The translations under genes and the position numbers were made by a program. The notes under the pieces are model-generated. The model worked only from the letters and a program-made list of their open reading frames with translations. It did not search any database and was not told where the DNA came from. Shown in pieces: positions 42,428 through 50,557 of a DNA stretch of 64,000 nucleotides (the first letter of the stretch is position 1; each line of letters opens with the position of its first letter). The stretch lies in assembly GCF_002941025.1 (NCBI RefSeq), contig NZ_PTJS01000001.1, positions 8,127,678 to 8,191,677 of the forward strand, read 5' to 3'. The stretch comes from Streptomyces sp. QL37 (GTDB lineage: Bacteria > Actinomycetota > Actinomycetes > Streptomycetales > Streptomycetaceae).

Positions 42428-43150
42428 ATGCACTTCATTTCCGAGGAACGCCTCGACGACGGCGTCCTCGAGCGCGAATTCACCCTCGGTGAGATCCCCG
42501 GCACCCTCTGGACGCCCGGTTCCGACGCACCGGCTCCGCTGATCCTGATGGCCCACAACAACGGGCTGTCCAAGGGGGAGCCCCGGCTGGTGGCCAGGGC
42601 CCGGTACTCCGCGGCACGCGGCTACGCGGTGGCCTCCATCGACGCCGCAGGGTGCGGTGACCGGCCCCGTTCCGCCGCCGACGAGCAGGCCCGCGGCGAA
42701 CTCCGGCGGGCGATGCGGGCCGGCGAGCCGGTCGACGAGATCTTCGAGTCCTTCATCGGCCCGCTGGTCGAGAAGGCGGCCCCGGAGTGGCGGACCACCC
42801 TGGACGCCCTCCTCGCGCTGCCCGAGATCGGCGGTCCGGTCGGGTACTCCGGGTGGATGGCCCTCGGCGTACGGCTGGCGGCGGTCGAGCCGCGCGTCTC
42901 GGCCGCCGGATTCTTCGCCGGAGGCTTCGTGCCCCGCGCCCAGCGCGAGGAGGCGCGTCAGGTCACCATTCCGCTGCTGATGCTGGTGCAGTGGGACGAC
43001 GAGGGGAACCCGCGGCGGCGGGCCCTGGACCTGTTCGACGCCTTCGGCAGCAAGGAGAAGACCCTGCACGCCAATCCGGGCGGGCACACCGGCACCCCGT
43101 GGTTCGAGGTGGAGGACGGGGACCGGTTCTTCGGCCGGCACCTGAAGTAG
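42428..43150 (+). CDS. alpha/beta hydrolase, dienelactone-hydrolase-like
   Basis: A 240-residue alpha/beta hydrolase without signal peptide. The nucleophile region is GPVGYSGWMALG, an imperfect GxSxG; candidate acid and base lie in LVQWDDEGNPRRR and ANPGGHTGTPWF. LMAHNNGLSKGE precedes an N-terminal arm. It may act on an ester or lactone, possibly a xenobiotic or antibiotic. A leader ORF and hairpin immediately upstream indicate regulated expression. Two hairpins follow the stop. Confidence 0.82.
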   Translation: MHFISEERLDDGVLEREFTLGEIPGTLWTPGSDAPAPLILMAHNNGLSKGEPRLVARARYSAARGYAVASIDAAGCGDRPRSAADEQARGELRRAMRAGEPVDEIFESFIGPLVEKAAPEWRTTLDALLALPEIGGPVGYSGWMALGVRLAAVEPRVSAAGFFAGGFVPRAQREEARQVTIPLLMLVQWDDEGNPRRRALDLFDAFGSKEKTLHANPGGHTGTPWFEVEDGDRFFGRHLK

Positions 43151-43151
43151 G

Positions 43152-43180
43152 ACCGGGCCGGCGGCGGACGCCGGCCCGGT
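43152..43180. terminator. terminator of the hydrolase gene
   Basis: ACCGGGCCGGC and its complement form a perfect 11-base stem with a seven-base loop, starting two bases after the stop. Confidence 0.75.
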
Positions 43181-43191
43181 CGAGGCGGGCC

Positions 43192-43232
43192 GCCGCCATC
43201 GAGGACAGGCACCGGCCCTCCTCGATGGCGGC
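43192..43232. terminator. second terminator, probably serving the DinB gene
   Basis: A perfect 14-base stem (GCCGCCATCGAGGA) with a 13-base loop. It is a back-up for the hydrolase or the terminator for the convergent gene. The 130 bases beyond hold nothing recognisable. Confidence 0.65.
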
Positions 43233-43362
43233 TCGCTCGTGAGGCCGAGGCCGGCCGTCGGCGACCACGCGCGCACGGTGCGTCGCGCGGGATCCGGATG
43301 ACCCCCGGCCCACCTGCGTGGCCGCGGTTGCGCGGGGGTACGTCTTCCAGGACCTGCCCAGG

Positions 43363-43869
43363 TCAGCCGCCGGTCGTGCCGTCGAGCATCTCGCGCAGGA
43401 TGTCCAGATGGCCGTTGTGGCGGGCCGTCTCCTCGGTGAGGTGGTGCAGGATCCAGCGCAGATCGACGTGGAGGCCGTCGCGGATGGTCCCCTGTGTCTG
43501 CTTGTCCAGGTCGTTCCCGGCGACGAGTCCGCGGTTGAGGGCGCACTGTTCGGCGTACTCGTCGAGCAACCGCGAAAGCGGGAAGTCGACTGCGATGCGC
43601 ATCTCGCGGTCGGGGTCCTCGTCGGTCCAGGGGCCCCGGTCCTCCTCACCGAGGAAGACCACCTGGAACCAGTAGTACTCGACCCAGCGGAGGTGATTGA
43701 TCACTCCGCTCATGGTCATGAGCGGTGAGCCCGGCAGGAGCGCCCTTCGGGCGTTCTCCGGCGAGACGCCCTCGCACTTGGCGCGTGCGGTGTCACGTGT
43801 GTAGTCGAGAAACGTGGTGAGCTGGGTGCGCTCGTCCCACGAGACGGGTATGTCGTCGATTCTGGTCAT
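43363..43869 (-). CDS. DinB/DUF664-family protein
   Basis: A 168-residue four-helix-bundle protein. Metal-binding His candidates are in MSGVINHLRWVEYYW and ILHHLTEETARHNGHLDILR, the spacing typical of DUF664/DinB proteins. Many actinobacterial members are mycothiol-dependent transferases or of unknown function. The ATG at 43869 gives the usual N-terminus DERTQLTTFLDYTR; a longer frame adds 14 unrelated residues. Confidence 0.85.
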   Translation of the reverse strand: MTRIDDIPVSWDERTQLTTFLDYTRDTARAKCEGVSPENARRALLPGSPLMTMSGVINHLRWVEYYWFQVVFLGEEDRGPWTDEDPDREMRIAVDFPLSRLLDEYAEQCALNRGLVAGNDLDKQTQGTIRDGLHVDLRWILHHLTEETARHNGHLDILREMLDGTTGG

Positions 43870-43962
43870 CGCGCGAAGCGTCCCTGATCGGCGCGACCCG
43901 TGTCGAGGCATTTATCGCCGGACCCGGCCCGCCTGCGGACCGCACGACCGCGTCCCGAGGCC

Positions 43963-44490
43963 TCAGATGTCGGCCCAGACGAGTCGGCCGGACACGCTGC
44001 TGCGCGTGCCCCATCGCGCCGCGAGCGCGTCCACGAGCATCAGGCCGCGGCCGTCCTCGGACACCGACGCGAGACTGAACCCGTCGTCCGTGCCCTCCGG
44101 CCCGCCGAGTGGCACCGGGCCGGGGCCCTCCGCGCCGTGCGGACCATCAGCCGGGGTGCCGGCCGGCCGGTTCCGCGGGCCCGGCAGTTTCGGCACGTGC
44201 CGCCGGCCGCGGTTCCACACGCAGATGCGCACCCGGCCGGGGGTCCGCAGGAGGCGACACCGGATCCGTCGGCCCGCGGTGTGCTCCACCGCGTTCGTGA
44301 CCAGCTCGGTCACGACCAGGGCCGCGGTCTCGACGCGTTCGTCGGGTTCTCCCCAGCTCCGCATGGCTTCCTGCACGCGGTGCCTCGCCACCGGGACGGC
44401 CCGGGGAAGGCGAGGGATCCACCAGCTCTGTGCGCTCCGCCCGCCCGATCCCTCCGGGGCGGAACGCGCGCACGTAACTATTTCCGACAT
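43963..44490 (-). CDS. anti-sigma-factor-type ATP-binding protein
   Basis: A 175-residue HATPase_c protein of the RsbW-like class. The N-box is VVTELVTNAVEHT, and the G-type box is SEDGRGLMLVDALAARWGT. Streptomyces has dozens of these; some bind sigma or anti-sigma antagonists. GGAGAG precedes the ATG. It is divergent from a DUF5753-type XRE regulator, an arrangement seen repeatedly in the genus, with a perfect palindrome between them. Confidence 0.85.
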   Translation of the reverse strand: MSEIVTCARSAPEGSGGRSAQSWWIPRLPRAVPVARHRVQEAMRSWGEPDERVETAALVVTELVTNAVEHTAGRRIRCRLLRTPGRVRICVWNRGRRHVPKLPGPRNRPAGTPADGPHGAEGPGPVPLGGPEGTDDGFSLASVSEDGRGLMLVDALAARWGTRSSVSGRLVWADI

Positions 44491-44504
44491 GTACGTACTC
44501 TCCG

Positions 44505-44524
44505 TGCAAAGTGCATACTTTGCA
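44505..44524. promoter_or_regulatory. palindromic operator between ATPase and XRE genes
   Basis: TGCAAAGT, GCAT, ACTTTGCA is a perfect 20-base palindrome 14 bases from the ATPase start and 83 from the XRE start. It is an obvious binding site for the adjacent XRE regulator and could control both genes. Confidence 0.7.
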
Positions 44525-44607
44525 AGAGGCAGAATGTCAGGATGGTTCCGAATCGGCGCCGGGACCGCTGCGACCGCGCCCGTCGGAGCCTGCGAGAAGG
44601 GACATGG

Positions 44608-45462
44608 ATGAGGCCCCGGTCCGGCCCCACCGTCGAACACCGTGTCCTGGCGGCGCGCCTGCGGATGCTCCGGGAACGAGCGGGCGTCAGCCTCCAGGCG
44701 GCTTCGGTGGCACTCGGTGCCCACCCCGCGACCGTCCGGCGCATCGAGCGTGCCGAGACCGGGCTCGACGCCCACCAGGTCCGTGTCCTCCTCGAGCGTT
44801 ACGCCGTCACCGCCGAGGAGGCCGAGCCGATCATGGCGGGCATCGCGGCCGCGAACCTGCCGGGCTGGTGGCACGCGTGGCGGGACGCGATGGACCCCTG
44901 GCAGCAGGAGGTCATCGGTATCGAGTCCTCCGCCGCACTCGTCCGGACCTGGCACCCGGCTCTGGTCCCGGAGCTCCTGCGCACCCCTGCCTACGAGGCG
45001 GCCCTGTGCCGCAGCCTGACCGCCGATCCGCCGCCACGACGCGACCGGCACCTCGAACTGCTCGCGGAGCGCCAGCGCCGCCTCGAGGCGCGTGGCGCGG
45101 TCCTCTGGGCGCTCTTCCCGGCCGCCGCCCTCCATACGACGGTCGGCGGACCGTCCGTGATGGCAGGACAACGGGCGGTGCTGGAGGAGGCGGCCCACCG
45201 GCAGCACCTCACGGTGCAGGTCGTGCCCCTCGACGCCCCACCGCACGCGATGACCGGTGTGCCACCGCTGCACCTGCTGCGCGTACCGGCCCCGGAGATC
45301 GGCGACCGCGCGGTCCTGGAGACCGCGGGGGCCCGGGTGGACATCATCGACGAACCGGCCGTCGTCATGGACTACCGCATCCGGCTGGACAGTGCGTGCG
45401 CGGTCGCCCCGCACCCGGGTTCGCCGCTGCCGGAAGCCGGCCGGGGCACCGGAAACCCCTGA
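44608..45462 (+). CDS. XRE-family regulator with DUF5753 domain
   Basis: A 284-residue protein. Residues 12-75 are a lambda-repressor-like HTH (LAARLRMLRERAGVSLQAAS, ALGAHPATVRRIERAETGL). The rest is the DUF5753 module: YESSAALVRTWHPALVPELL-like segment, RQRRLEARGAVLWALFPAAALHT and VVPLDAPPHAMTGVPPLHLL. GAGAAGGGA lies six bases before the ATG. Such regulators typically pair with a small DUF397 protein; here none follows, and the ATPase gene occupies the divergent position. Confidence 0.85.
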   Translation: MRPRSGPTVEHRVLAARLRMLRERAGVSLQAASVALGAHPATVRRIERAETGLDAHQVRVLLERYAVTAEEAEPIMAGIAAANLPGWWHAWRDAMDPWQQEVIGIESSAALVRTWHPALVPELLRTPAYEAALCRSLTADPPPRRDRHLELLAERQRRLEARGAVLWALFPAAALHTTVGGPSVMAGQRAVLEEAAHRQHLTVQVVPLDAPPHAMTGVPPLHLLRVPAPEIGDRAVLETAGARVDIIDEPAVVMDYRIRLDSACAVAPHPGSPLPEAGRGTGNP

Positions 45463-45583
45463 AGGCCCGGCCCGTTGGGGTTTCGATCGCCGTATGACGG
45501 TCACGCGCACAGTGCGGCACCCGAAACCGAGCGGAGTCCGGTCGAGACCGACGGACCGTTCCCGGCGAGAAGGAGTGAGAGAC

Positions 45584-45841
45584 ATGGACAACTGGCGGAT
45601 GCACGCGGCATGCCGCGAAGAGGACCCGGACCTGTTCTTCCCCATCGGCACCACCGGGCCCGCGCTCGTACAGGCCGAGGAGGCCAAGGCCGTCTGCGGG
45701 ACCTGTCCCGTGCGGGAACAGTGCCTGGAGTGGGCGCTGGAGAATGGACAGGACTCGGGCGTGTGGGGAGGTATGGACGAGAACGAGCGCCGTGCCCTGA
45801 AGCGCCGTCGCGCCCGTCAACAGGCCAGGAGCCACGGGTGA
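45584..45841 (+). CDS. WhiB-family iron-sulfur regulator (WblE/WhiB1-like)
   Basis: An 85-residue WhiB-like protein with the four cluster-binding cysteines: Cys10 and Cys38, Cys41, Cys47 in CGTCPVREQC. The turn motif GVWGGMDENERR and a basic C-terminal tail (KRRRARQQARSHG) follow. Sequence and length are close to the WblE/WhiB1 subgroup, which holds a nitric-oxide-sensitive [4Fe-4S] cluster and acts with the principal sigma factor. AGGAGTGAG precedes the ATG. The essential housekeeping copy is probably elsewhere, since the context here is not the conserved one. Confidence 0.9.
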   Translation: MDNWRMHAACREEDPDLFFPIGTTGPALVQAEEAKAVCGTCPVREQCLEWALENGQDSGVWGGMDENERRALKRRRARQQARSHG

Positions 45842-45882
45842 AGCCTCCGCGCTCCGGCCGCCCGGCCGGGAGACGATGAGCC

Positions 45883-46212
45883 ATGGACACCTCGGTCTGG
45901 CTCATCATCGGCGCGCTCGTACTCCTGCTCATGGCAGGCGCCGCCCTCGTCCTGCTGGTACGTGTGATCCGGGCCAGAAGGCTCCTCGTCGACGCCGGCA
46001 TCCCTCTGCGGAACAAGGCGCTCGTCTGGGCGGCGGTGATCTACACCGTGTCGCCCGTGGACCTTCTGCCGGATCCCGTCTACCTCGACGACATCGGCTT
46101 CCTGCTGCTCGCGCTGCGCTCACTGCACGCCGCGGCCGGTGCGGTACGGGGGCGGCCCGCCATGACGGAGAAGGAGACCGGCGGCAACCTTTCGGCGTCC
46201 GGGAGCAACTGA
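45883..46212 (+). CDS. DUF1232/YkvA-family membrane protein
   Basis: A 109-residue protein with an N-terminal membrane helix (LIIGALVLLLMAGAALVLLV) and the DUF1232 signature VIYTVSPVDLLPDPVYLDDIGFLLLALR. Function is unknown for the family. It begins 41 bases after the WhiB gene and ends before the PL11 gene. Confidence 0.82.
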   Translation: MDTSVWLIIGALVLLLMAGAALVLLVRVIRARRLLVDAGIPLRNKALVWAAVIYTVSPVDLLPDPVYLDDIGFLLLALRSLHAAAGAVRGRPAMTEKETGGNLSASGSN

Positions 46213-46249
46213 GGGGGCGTAAGCCATCCCCTGCCAGAAGGTGCCTCCC

Positions 46250-48151
46250 GTGGAGCCTCTGCTTCCCCACACCGATTCCCGTCCCCGCCGCAGACGCCGC
46301 ATCACCCGCACCCGCACGCTGGTCGGCGCCCTGGCGGCCGGGCTGCTCGCCGCCGGCGGGCTCGTAGCACTCGGACCCGCCTCGCAGGCCGCCACCGCGC
46401 GGCAGGCCGAGGCGCTCGACCGCGGCGTCGTCAGCGTGCACACCGACAGCGGAAACCTCGTCAGCTGGCGCTGGCTCGGTACCGACCCCGACAACGTGTC
46501 GTTCAACGTCTACCGGGCGGGCACCAAGGTCAACGCCTCGCCGGTCACCGCCTCGACGAACTACTTCCACTCCGGCGCGCCCGCCACCGCCGACTACACG
46601 GTGCGCGCGGTCGTCGACGGCGTGGAGCAGAGCGACTCCGTGCACGCGATCCAGTTCCGCGCCGGATACAAGGACGTGCCCATCAGCCCGCCCGCCGGGG
46701 GGACGACACCCGACGGGGTCGCCTACACCTACGAGGCCAACGACGCGTCCGTCGGCGACCTGGACGGCGACGGCGCCCTCGACTTCGTGCTGAAGTGGCA
46801 GCCCACCAACGCCAAGGACAACTCCCAGTCCGGTTACACGGGCAACACGATCATCGACGGGATCCGTCTCGACGGCACCCGGCTCTGGCGGATCGACCTC
46901 GGACGCAACATCCGCTCGGGCGCGCACTACACGCAGTTCCAGGTGTACGACTACGACGGTGACGGCCAGGCCGAGGTGGCGATGAAGACCGCCGACGGCA
47001 GCGTCGACGGTGCCGGAAAGGTCATCGGCAGTTCCTCCGCCGACTACCGCAACTCCTCCGGATACATCCTGTCCGGACCCGAGTTCCTGACGATGTTCAA
47101 CGGCAGGACCGGCGCGGCGATGGGCACCGTCGACTACGTCCCCGCACGCGGCACGGTGTCCTCGTGGGGCGACTCGTACGGCAACCGGGTCGACCGCTTC
47201 CTCGCCGGCACGGCCTATCTGGACGGTGCCAGGCCGTCCCTGATCATGGCGCGCGGCTACTACACGCGCAGCGTCATCGCCGCCTGGGACTGGCGGGGCG
47301 GCGCCTTCACCCGCCGCTGGACCTTCGACACGAACAGCTCGACCAACTCCGGCAAGGGATACGACGGCCAGGGCAACCACCAGCTCTCCATCGCCGACGC
47401 CGACGGTGACGGCAAGGACGAGATCATCTACGGAGCCATGGCCGTGGACGACAACGGCAGCGGGCTGTGGACGACGAAGAACGGCCACGGGGACGCCATG
47501 CACGTGGGGGACCTCGACCCGTCCAGGTCGGGCCTGGAGGAGTTCAAGGTCGACGAGGACAGCTCCAAGCCCTCGTCGTGGATGGCGGACGCCAAGTCCG
47601 GTCAGATCCTCTGGTCCACCCCGGCGAGCGGCGACAACGGACGCGGCGTGTCCGGTGACATCTGGTCCGGCAGCGCGGGCGCCGAGTCCTGGTCCTCCGC
47701 CGTCTCCGGTGTGCGCGGGCCGAAGGGCGACGTGGTCACCAGCCGTAAGCCGTCCAGCTCCAACTTCCTGTCCTGGTGGGACGGCGACACGACCCGTGAA
47801 CTACTCGACGGCACCCACATCGACAAATACGGCACCTCGGCCGACACCCGCCTGCTGACCGGGGCCTCCGTCCACTCCGGCAACGGCACCAAGGCCACGC
47901 CCGCGATCTCCGGGGACATCTTCGGCGACTGGCGCGAGGAAGTGGTCTGGCCGACCACCAACAACACCGCGCTGCGGATCTACTCCACGCCGTACGAGAC
48001 CAGCACGAAGATCACCACTCTGCTCCACGACACCATGTACCGGACCGCGCTGGCCTGGCAGAACACCGCGTACAACCAGCCGCCGCACCCCAGCTTCGCG
48101 ATCGGCAGCGGGATGGCTACCGCGCCCCGGCCGAGCGTCACCACGCCGTAG
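46250..48151 (+). CDS. secreted rhamnogalacturonan lyase (PL11)
   Basis: A 633-residue exported protein. The Arg-rich N-terminus RRRRRITRTRTLVGALAAGL with Ala-rich core is a signal peptide. The mature enzyme is a beta-propeller of family PL11 (YesW/YesX): AEALDRGVVSVHTDSGNLVSWRW at its start, calcium-binding DLDGDGALDFVLKW and DYDGDGQAEVAMK loops, and IFGDWREEVVWPT near the end. It cleaves the rhamnose-galacturonate backbone of pectin by beta-elimination. No carbohydrate-binding module is attached. The GTG at 46250 has AGAAGG eight bases upstream; a GTG nine bases earlier is possible. Confidence 0.9.
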   Translation: MEPLLPHTDSRPRRRRRITRTRTLVGALAAGLLAAGGLVALGPASQAATARQAEALDRGVVSVHTDSGNLVSWRWLGTDPDNVSFNVYRAGTKVNASPVTASTNYFHSGAPATADYTVRAVVDGVEQSDSVHAIQFRAGYKDVPISPPAGGTTPDGVAYTYEANDASVGDLDGDGALDFVLKWQPTNAKDNSQSGYTGNTIIDGIRLDGTRLWRIDLGRNIRSGAHYTQFQVYDYDGDGQAEVAMKTADGSVDGAGKVIGSSSADYRNSSGYILSGPEFLTMFNGRTGAAMGTVDYVPARGTVSSWGDSYGNRVDRFLAGTAYLDGARPSLIMARGYYTRSVIAAWDWRGGAFTRRWTFDTNSSTNSGKGYDGQGNHQLSIADADGDGKDEIIYGAMAVDDNGSGLWTTKNGHGDAMHVGDLDPSRSGLEEFKVDEDSSKPSSWMADAKSGQILWSTPASGDNGRGVSGDIWSGSAGAESWSSAVSGVRGPKGDVVTSRKPSSSNFLSWWDGDTTRELLDGTHIDKYGTSADTRLLTGASVHSGNGTKATPAISGDIFGDWREEVVWPTTNNTALRIYSTPYETSTKITTLLHDTMYRTALAWQNTAYNQPPHPSFAIGSGMATAPRPSVTTP

Positions 48152-48181
48152 CCGCGGAAACGCCGCCTTCCGCATGTGCGG

Positions 48182-48216
48182 GCGGCGGCTGCGAGAGGGC
48201 CTCCCGCAGCCGCCGC
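48182..48216. terminator. terminator of the PL11 gene
   Basis: GCGGCGGCTGCG pairs with CGCAGCCGCCGC across an 11-base loop, 30 bases after the stop. Confidence 0.65.
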
Positions 48217-48325
48217 TCCGGCCGGACTCGGACGCGGCGGCCCTGCCCGCTCCCGCATTCTGCCCGCGAGCAGCAGCGGCCGTCCCGCACCTGGGGCCAA
48301 GGCCCCCTCGGGAGCAGCCATTTTG

Positions 48326-48817
48326 GTGATCGGAACCCACGCTTTCGAGCAGGCCCGTGAGCACCGTGAGCTGCGGCGCGGTTGCTATACGGAACTGCAC
48401 AAGGATGCGCGGCAGTTCTCCACAGCACTCAGCCGTCACCTGTATGTCATGCGGGACCGTACGGCCGAGGCCGAGGACATTCGGGCGCTGGAAGAAACCA
48501 AGGACACCTACCGCGACCGCTGGTCCGAGGCGTTGATGATCGCTTCCGACACGGTGGTTCCTTCGGCGCATGACGTGAACGAGGCGCTGAACCTCGTCTA
48601 CGGACAGGTCAAGCGCCTGGAGCAGGGGAGGTCACGGCCGGGCGAGACCCTGCGATCAGCGGCTGAGGCACAACATTCGCTCTGGGCCCTGATCGGCGCC
48701 ATGAGGGAGGCCATGCGCGGTGATCTGGGCGTGACGGACGACCCGCACCCCGGCATCCGGAGCGGCGAGCTGCCTGAGGCCGTGCGTCGTGATTTCGGCG
48801 TGGCTGAGGAGACCTGA
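48326..48817 (+). CDS. helical hypothetical protein, possibly N-terminally truncated
   Basis: A 163-residue, largely alpha-helical protein (FEQAREHRELRRGCYTELHK, DTYRDRWSEALMIASDTV, LWALIGAMREAMRGDLGV). It resembles the cytoplasmic part of small streptomycete proteins that usually begin with a membrane anchor, which is absent here. The GTG start has only a distant GGGAG. The family is not recognised. A frame open further upstream is antisense-like and overlaps the terminator, so it was not used. Confidence 0.55.
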   Translation: MIGTHAFEQAREHRELRRGCYTELHKDARQFSTALSRHLYVMRDRTAEAEDIRALEETKDTYRDRWSEALMIASDTVVPSAHDVNEALNLVYGQVKRLEQGRSRPGETLRSAAEAQHSLWALIGAMREAMRGDLGVTDDPHPGIRSGELPEAVRRDFGVAEET

Positions 48818-49421
48818 CGGGCTGGGCGGATGCGAGCGCTCCTCCGAACAGCGCGTGCGGGTACGGCGGGAGGCGGGGAGGTCCAGCAGGGCGCGGTGGC
48901 CGATCCGTGGACCGGTGGCCCCGGCGAACACCCGCATCGAGGTTCTCAGCCGGACGTCCTCGCCGTCCCGTGACTCGTGCGGAGCGGGATCACGTACCGA
49001 TCCGCGTGCAGAGGCACGGGGTGCGGCCCCAGGCCCGCACGCTCAGCTTCCGTGCCGGTCCGCTGGCGGCCCACCAGCGTTGCCCGCACGCGGCGGCGAC
49101 CGAACGCGCGGACCGCAGGCTCGACGAACCAGAGGAGGAAGCCGGGGTACGGGCCGTACACGGCGGCTGCCTCAAGGGGGCGGACAATTCCTCGGGCGGA
49201 GAGGCACGTTCGAGCAGTGGCTCCGCACCGTGCGGGCGAGGTGCGGGCATGCCCGCCCTCCGGTTGCAGGGCGACGTCTTCGACACCCGGCGATCGCGCG
49301 ACCTCCATCGCGCACGTCAGGAACGAACGCGGTTCCGTGCGGCTCCTCTTCGGCCCCGACCGTATTCCGGACCGGACACCTCAGCAGGCACGGCACCGTC
49401 GGTCGCCGGCCCGCGCGCGGA
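48818..49421. other. gene-poor stretch, possibly decayed
   Basis: About 600 bases with only unconvincing frames. Translation near 49290-49370 (SIAHVRNERGSVRLLFGPDR) is faintly like the core of HigB/Gp49-type toxins, but no start, stop or partner fits. I treat the region as non-coding or degenerate. Confidence 0.4.
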
Positions 49422-49595
49422 TCACGCTGCCTCGGTCCCGTCCGCCCGCACAGCCGCCGACCACTCGACCAGTAGCCGCTCGTACTCCCGGCGAGCTTCC
49501 GGGGACGGCAGGCCGCTGTCGACGAGCGCGCGGATCTCCGCGTTCAGCTCGGCGAGCGACCGGGCAGGCTCCGGCTCGGTAGGACGTGTGGGCAT
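49422..49595 (-). CDS. small 57-residue protein, probably leaderless
   Basis: A short frame with clear codon bias encodes a helical acidic protein (ARSLAELNAEIRALVDSGLP, EARREYERLLVEWSAAVRA). It has no ribosome site, but TAGAAT lies seven bases before the ATG, at the distance expected for a -10 box of a leaderless transcript. A CGACA-CAAA-TGTCG palindrome is just upstream. Similar small proteins are common in Streptomyces; the function is unknown. Confidence 0.6.
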   Translation of the reverse strand: MPTRPTEPEPARSLAELNAEIRALVDSGLPSPEARREYERLLVEWSAAVRADGTEAA

Positions 49596-49983
49596 GCGTC
49601 GATTCTACGTGCGGGGGGCGACATTTGTGTCGACCGCGTCCTGGACGGATGCCACGGGCAGCCTTCCGGTTGCCGCCCGCCAGCCTGGCCGCACCGAAGG
49701 CGCTCACACCCCGCGGCACGGTCGCCTCTGTGCCGCGCAGCTCGGCAACACTCCGTACGGATGCCTGAAGTCGCACGTGGGAGGCGTTCACGCACGGCCG
49801 GCACGGGTCGGGATCCGCTCTACGAGCGCCGCGGCGGCGATGCCGACGGCGAATTCCGACGTCTGCCCGAGCGCCCGCTCGTCGGCCGTTCCGGGAAGGG
49901 GGCGACGCGAGGAGAATCACATCCGCCTTCGGTCATGTGCCGGGCACTCCCGGCGCCTCCCGTACGCCGTGACGTGACGTGAC
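49596..49983. other. intergenic region without recognisable content
   Basis: Beyond the promoter of the small minus-strand gene, I see no supported gene or structure until the terminator at 49984. Confidence 0.4.
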
Positions 49984-50023
49984 GAGCGGGCCGTCGCCCC
50001 TGCCCAGGGGCCACGGCCCGCTC
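49984..50023. terminator. terminator of the MarR gene
   Basis: GAGCGGGCCGT pairs with ACGGCCCGCTC; inside, GCCCC and GGGGC add a second stem. It ends five bases from the MarR stop. Confidence 0.75.
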
Positions 50024-50028
50024 GGGAC

Positions 50029-50475
50029 TCAGGAGAGCGTCGACAGCAGGGGTGGTTCGCCCCAAGGCGTCGTGAGGATGTCGCGCAGCAGCCCGGCCCG
50101 CGGACCGATGCGCTCGGCCAGGACGGCCTCTATGCGGGCGAGCATGACCTGCGCCCGCTCGTGCGCCCGGGCACCTTCCGGGGTGGTGCGGACGATCCGC
50201 GACCTGGCGGAGGACGGATCGGGCGTCTGTTCCAGCAGGCCCAGGCCGATCAGGCTGTGCACCGCCTGGTGCGTCGTCTGACGGGTGACGCCCATCCGCC
50301 GCGCCAGCTCGGAGATCGAGGTGCCGTCCGGATCGAGTGTCGCGAAGACCGCGGCCTGCGCGGCGGTCACGGGCTGCTCACCGGCGGCCGTCATGCCGGC
50401 CAGCAGGGCGTCGTCGAACCAGCGTTTGGCCTCGCTGAGGAGCTGGGGCATGTTCGGTGCGGTGTCGGCGGTCAT
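50029..50475 (-). CDS. MarR-family transcriptional regulator
   Basis: A 148-residue MarR protein. The winged helix is QAAVFATLDPDGTSISELAR, MGVTRQTTHQAVHSLIGLGL (recognition helix region), with the wing at RSRIVRTTPEGARAHERA. It lies downstream of an esterase, cupin and VOC gene on the same strand and may regulate them; the palindrome at 52127 is a candidate site. GAGGAATC precedes the ATG. Confidence 0.87.
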   Translation of the reverse strand: MTADTAPNMPQLLSEAKRWFDDALLAGMTAAGEQPVTAAQAAVFATLDPDGTSISELARRMGVTRQTTHQAVHSLIGLGLLEQTPDPSSARSRIVRTTPEGARAHERAQVMLARIEAVLAERIGPRAGLLRDILTTPWGEPPLLSTLS

Positions 50476-50557
50476 GATTCCTCGATGGGCAGGCGGAGCT
50501 CCGAGCATAACGACCGGCTGTGCCCGCCCGGCACTCCCGCGTCCGCCCCGCCCGTGA

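Noticed and set aside
48656..48937. Minus-strand frame with repeated HAEITTHGL/HAQITAHGL
   Set aside because: The repeat reflects the antisense of the helical repeats MREAMRGDLGV/VRRDFGV in the plus-strand gene; no ribosome site.
49290..49370. Weak likeness to a HigB/Gp49-type toxin core
   Set aside because: Only about 20 residues look similar, with no start codon, no complete domain and no antitoxin gene.
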